Assembly (NCBI GenBank): GCA_018340375.1
Contig: JAFFJZ010000001.1
Location: 66,332,001-66,396,000 of the forward strand
Reading direction: 5' to 3'
Source of the DNA: Gonatopus flavifemur
Lineage: Eukaryota; Arthropoda; Insecta; Hymenoptera; Dryinidae
DNA length: 64,000 nt
The notes beneath the pieces are model-generated. The model was not told the origin of the DNA. It was given only the letters and a program-made list of their open reading frames with translations, and did not search any database. Made by a program: the position numbers and the translations under genes. Below are positions 60,799 through 64,000 of the stretch, in pieces. How positions within the stretch are numbered: position 1 is the stretch's first letter; every line of letters begins with the position of its first letter.

Positions 60799-62083
60799 CC
60801 AGGTGTGTAAGTATGAAACCGGAATTTGCCCATAGGTGGCGCCAGATGTCGATGCAGTTACCGACACATCACGTCAGCGGCGTCTTGTTATTGTATTGAT
60901 ATCCGACAAAGATTTCCAACTCACAATAACACGAGTTTCATTCAGTAGCATTAGTTTATTAGAGATAAACATGTCGAGTTTTGTGCCAACAAGTTACGAT
61001 TTGCGGACAGCACTACTTTTCTGTTTCCATCTGAAGAGAACCGCAGCCAAACCGCATCGAATGCTTGTGGAGGCGTTTGATGAGCGTGCTCTCGGTGAAA
61101 CACAGTGTTCCGAGTGGTTCAAACGGTTCAAAAGTGGCGATTTTGACGTCAGGAACGGAGAACGTGGAAGACCACCAAAAAAGTTTGAAGATGCTGACCT
61201 GCAAGCCTTGTTGGACGAAGACGACGCTCAAACACAACAACAACTGGCGGATCGGTTAAAGGTGACCCGAGAAGCCATCTCTCTTCGGTTGGAAGCCATG
61301 GGGAAGATACAAAAGGTGGGGAAATGGGTTCCACACGAACTCAACGAAAGACAGCAGGAAAACCGCAAAACATCATGCGAAATGCTGCTCGCCAGGTTTC
61401 AAAGAAAGTCATTTCTCCATCGAATTGTGACTGGCGATGAAAAGTGGATATATTTCGAGAATCCTAAGCGCACAAAGTCATGGGTTACTCCGGGTGAACC
61501 ATCAACATCGACGGCAAGACCAAACCGCTACGGACGAAAGACAATGCTGTGTGTTTGGTGGGATCAGAAGGGCGTAATCTACTACGAGCTGCTGAAACCT
61601 GGGGAAACTGTCAATACTCAACGCTACCGACAACAAATGATCGATTTGGATCGAGTTTTGCGTGAAAAACGACCAGAATACCAACAAAGACAACACAAGG
61701 TGATTTTGCTGCATGACAATGCACCAGCGCACAAAGCAAAACAGATCCAGGAAACGATAGAGTCGTTCCGTTGGGAGATTCTTCAGCACGCGCCTTACTC
61801 ACCGGACCTTGCCCCATCCGATTACTACTTTTTTGCATCGATGGGACACGCACTTGCTGAGCAGCGCTTTACTTCTTACGAAGATGTACGAAAATGGCTC
61901 GATGACTGGTTTGCCTCAAAAGAGCAACAGTTCTCTTGGCGCGGAATCCACAAATTGCCAGAAAGATGGAAAAATGTATAGATAGCGACGGACAATACTT
62001 TGAATAAGTTACTTTGTATCATATCATTACAATAAACGTGTTTTATCTGTACAAAAATTCCGGTTTGATACTCACACACCTGG
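60799..62083 (+). mobile_element. Full-length mauritiana-type mariner element (1285 bp)
   Basis: The element starts CCAGGTGTGT at 60799-60808 and ends with the inverted copy at 62074-62083. The terminal repeats are 29 bp (60799-60827 and 62055-62083) with two mismatches. Both ends are flanked by TA (60797-60798 and 62084-62085), the Tc1/mariner target duplication. The length is close to that of the known active Drosophila element Mos1 (about 1.29 kb). It encodes one transposase, and AATAAA at 62031-62036 is a plausible polyadenylation signal. The close match of the two ends suggests a fairly young copy. It is inserted within an older palindromic repeat. Confidence 0.95.
60971..61981 (+). CDS. 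Mariner transposase, mauritiana subfamily, 336 aa, C-terminally frameshifted
   Basis: The protein catalyses cut-and-paste transposition of the surrounding element. Residues 1-110 hold the paired helix-turn-helix DNA-binding region. WVPHEL (119-124) is the conserved linker motif, and YSPDLAPSDY (276-285) is the mariner signature. The catalytic aspartates D156 (TGDEKW), D249 (HDNAPAH) and D284 have 34 residues between the last two, giving DD34D. The start MSSFVP at 60971 matches the family start; upstream in-frame codons from 60836 are terminal-repeat and leader sequence. The reading frame stops at 61979-61981. One frame over, 61975-62007 reads Cys-Ile-Asp-Ser-Asp-Gly-Gln-Tyr-Phe-Glu-stop, which resembles the usual family C terminus. 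A one-base loss near 61970 therefore probably removed the last ~11 residues. The catalytic core is complete, but activity without the normal tail is uncertain. Confidence 0.95.
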   Translation: MSSFVPTSYDLRTALLFCFHLKRTAAKPHRMLVEAFDERALGETQCSEWFKRFKSGDFDVRNGERGRPPKKFEDADLQALLDEDDAQTQQQLADRLKVTREAISLRLEAMGKIQKVGKWVPHELNERQQENRKTSCEMLLARFQRKSFLHRIVTGDEKWIYFENPKRTKSWVTPGEPSTSTARPNRYGRKTMLCVWWDQKGVIYYELLKPGETVNTQRYRQQMIDLDRVLREKRPEYQQRQHKVILLHDNAPAHKAKQIQETIESFRWEILQHAPYSPDLAPSDYYFFASMGHALAEQRFTSYEDVRKWLDDWFASKEQQFSWRGIHKLPERWKNV

Positions 62084-62140
62084 TAGAACAAAAACCGTCC
62101 AAATTATCCGACTCGGGAACGTTTTTGCTGACACGAACAG

Positions 62141-63206
62141 ACTTGTTAACACAACCAACGCCTTAGCTGCTCGAGTGAATATTTTTGCAAGGATGAAAGA
62201 TTTTTTCTGTAGACGGATAATCGTCAAATTCGCTCTTACAGCAAAACTCTACCTTTTACAAAGCAAAGTTTCTTGTTGGAATAATTGAAATTCAGTTGCA
62301 GCAGTTAATAATTAAATGACTGTTTGTGCAGGCCTTTCGTCACTGTAACTAGATTCATGTCCGTGTATAACGGTCTGAGGTTTCGAATTAGAGTTGCGTC
62401 TCTAGGCGCTTAACTCCCAACATTTCACATATTTCCTTCTGCCGGGCAGCAAAGCATGCGAATTTCAGGATTCCTCAATTCTCTCTCGTGCTTCATCAAT
62501 GTGTTATAAAGCTCATTCTCATTCACAAACCCAAGGAAAAGTTCGGAAAAATAATATATTCAAAGAAGGTGCATTTATGGTGCTCTATGCAAATTCCTCC
62601 TGTAAAACTGCGTGATATCTGAGTTTCCGAATGTTGAGACATAATCAGTATCTTTTCTGGATATGAAAATTCACTCTGGTATCTAGTAGAATTTACTGGG
62701 ATTCTCGTGTTGCGTTTAAGGAAATCTTTTCCATGCAGTAACTGGAGGATTTTCTCCACACATAGATACTCCTACTGTAGAATGATCTGGTTATAAGAGA
62801 GCTTTGTCATCAGAGACTCTCTTTCATCCGGTTTCATGAACACAGGACGTCCCTGCAATTTTCTCGCATCCGAAGTCGAAAGGCTGAATGGAAGGAGTGA
62901 AAAAAAGAGAGCAAAAATAAAGTATGTTGACAGGAAACCTCATGAATACCTCCTTTTTCCAATTCTATGAAAATATGATGAAAGTATAATTCCAATGGTA
63001 TGAATTTGGATTTGAAAATGAGTTTTTCTCCAACCCTGGACGCAATGAAATACATTGTTTTTCATTAGAAATGATCCGGAGGATTCTGAACAGCGGAGAA
63101 AATCAGTTCCAAGTGAGAAAAATTCAAACTCTCCTCTTGACCATTCTTCTATGGTGCTGAATACACTTCCGTTAGATGAATGAATTTACAACACGATTTG
63201 GAGTTA
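62141..63206. other. Non-coding stretch with a partial AGCTG-type repeat
   Basis: Block 62205-62370 has CACGGACATG/CCGTG-type words and TTCAGTTGCAGCAG related to the element at 14315-14539, but only in part. Otherwise nothing seen. Confidence 0.35.
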
Positions 63207-63544
63207 CACTGTCAAAAAATTTCACCGGAAAATTCCAGTACATGTACTGGAAGTCATTAACCTGTACATGTACCGGAAAATTTCAGCACATTTGTACTGC
63301 AAAAATTCAGTGCAAACGTTATGGAATTCCCGCATCAAAACTGGAAATTTTCTGAGCCTCGGTACTGGAATTTTTCAGTACACGAGCTGGACTTTTCCAG
63401 GACATGTACTGGAAAATTAATGCTGAAAATATCCATGAAAGTTGAAAAAAAATTGCTCACGCAAAGTGATTTTGCAGGGTCCTTGTGTTCCAAGATGATT
63501 GAGAAACTTTTGATCGTTCATTTGGATGGACAGAAACTCATGTC

Positions 63545-63627
63545 TACCTAACAGGATTTGAACCCACACTTTTCTACCTGCCTACCAACTGAAACCTAAG
63601 ACCTAACCGATGAGCTATAGCGCGACA
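63545..63627 (-). repeat. tRNA-like sequence with near-consensus B box
   Basis: On the minus strand TAGCTCATCGGTTAGG (63602-63617) is an A box and GGTTCAAATCC (63554-63564) is a near-consensus B box. They are about 53 nt apart, as in a class II tRNA or a tRNA with an insertion. No acceptor stem pairs, so it is tRNA-derived, not a working tRNA. Confidence 0.6.
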
Positions 63628-63850
63628 TGTTGGAAGGCCAGCTTGGGTTACTACATATGCTTCATATCTAGAACACAAGAGGATAAGTCTTGGAAAAACC
63701 TCATATATCAATTTCATTGGCTACAATTACAATTATTATTCAAAATCTCAATCAGGAAATTTTTAATATAAAGACTTGAAATTTTTCCTGCCAGAAATGA
63801 CGAAGTCCAATAGAAGTGGAAAATTTCAGTGCAACAGTGATTAAATTCCG

Positions 63851-63984
63851 TTGCATAGCAACTGGAAAATTCCATCACACGACCTGAAAATTGCAGTTCA
63901 AAACCTGTATAATTCAATTGCATAGTAACTGGAAAATTCCATCACAAAACCTGAGAATTGCAGTTAAAAACCTGTATAATTCCA
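63851..63984. repeat. Two-copy tandem repeat, 67-bp period
   Basis: TTGCATAGCAACTGGAAAA at 63851 recurs at 63918 (TTGCATAGTAACTGG). The two units agree at about 90% and include GACCTGAAAATTGCAGTT. A third copy is not seen before the window ends. Confidence 0.8.
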
Positions 63985-64000
63985 GTATACCAACGATTAG

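Larger units (their letters stand above)
60550..62140. repeat. Older palindromic (foldback/MITE-like) repeat interrupted by the mariner
   Basis: With the mariner removed, 60608-60649 pairs with 60761-60796: both contain the word for CTGATTxxGTCCTGATTGTTGAAT, once on each strand. The pairing continues outward, with 60575-60607 matching the reverse complement of 62086-62120. The mariner thus split the right arm two bases after its junction. The inner arms flank a short centre near 60680-60720. Confidence 0.75.
63207..64000. repeat. Composite element: ACTGGAAAATTCCAGT word arrays around a tRNA-like core, cut by the window end
   Basis: CACTGTCAAAAAAT at 63207 (TA at 63205-63206) resembles the start of the 126-379 family. 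The left arm (63207-63425) repeats GTACATGTACTGGAA and CCGGAAAATTCCAG words. The right arm (63820-64000) repeats ACTGGAAAATTCCATCAC with a 67-bp tandem period. A tRNA-like sequence lies between them. The far end is outside the window. Confidence 0.55.

Noticed and set aside
1..64000. CRISPR arrays, bacterial operons, LTR pairs, rRNA genes
   Set aside because: Looked for and not found; all regular repeats seen are inverted or degenerate word arrays of DNA elements.

Overview
The window is animal nuclear DNA, most likely from an insect: about two-thirds A+T, CpG not visibly depleted, spliceosomal introns, a mauritiana-type mariner, and a very dense load of short inverted-repeat transposons. I suspect Hymenoptera, but nothing in the sequence proves the order. 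There is no bacterial or viral gene organisation, no rRNA, no complete canonical tRNA gene, no CRISPR array and no LTR pair that I can see.

Only one cellular gene is well supported, and it lies on the minus strand. A large exon (37346-38759) encodes 471 residues of a Tyr/Ser-rich, presumably cytoplasmic segment ending in one transmembrane helix. It is preceded by a 5' UTR with a good 3' splice site at 39003/39004 and ends in a GTAAGT donor in phase 1. About 30.3 kb further along the same strand (6975-7010) is a 36-nt microexon with strong splice sites and the matching phase. I infer that it belongs to the same gene, so 7011-37345 would be one giant intron and the ectodomain exons would lie beyond base 1. 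The protein is a putative type II single-pass membrane protein of unknown identity.

The second real coding sequence is a mariner transposase (60971-61981) inside a full-length 1285-bp element with 29-bp terminal inverted repeats and a TA target duplication. Its catalytic DD34D triad is intact, but a one-base shift cuts off the last ~11 residues. It sits inside one arm of an older palindromic repeat. A much older irritans-like mariner fragment lies at 26181-26420.

Most of the rest is intronic or intergenic DNA filled with non-autonomous DNA elements: a piggyBac-type MITE with TTAA duplication (5329-5781), a hAT-type foldback with an 8-bp duplication (45063-45449), a 1050-bp foldback (21422-22471), a MITE carrying internal minisatellite units (48091-48370), and many elements with CACTG or CACGG termini and TA/TG flanks. 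Several families consist of diverged arrays of a short self-complementary word, and three of these contain a tRNA-like pol III promoter in the middle (near 16000, 43100 and 63590). That architecture, unlike a plain MITE or plain SINE, is the most unusual signal in the window.

Other points of interest are two candidate core promoters on the plus strand inside the giant intron (about 23214 and 28141), a perfect 22-bp hairpin (48851-48913), and a few CpG-richer blocks without convincing coding content.
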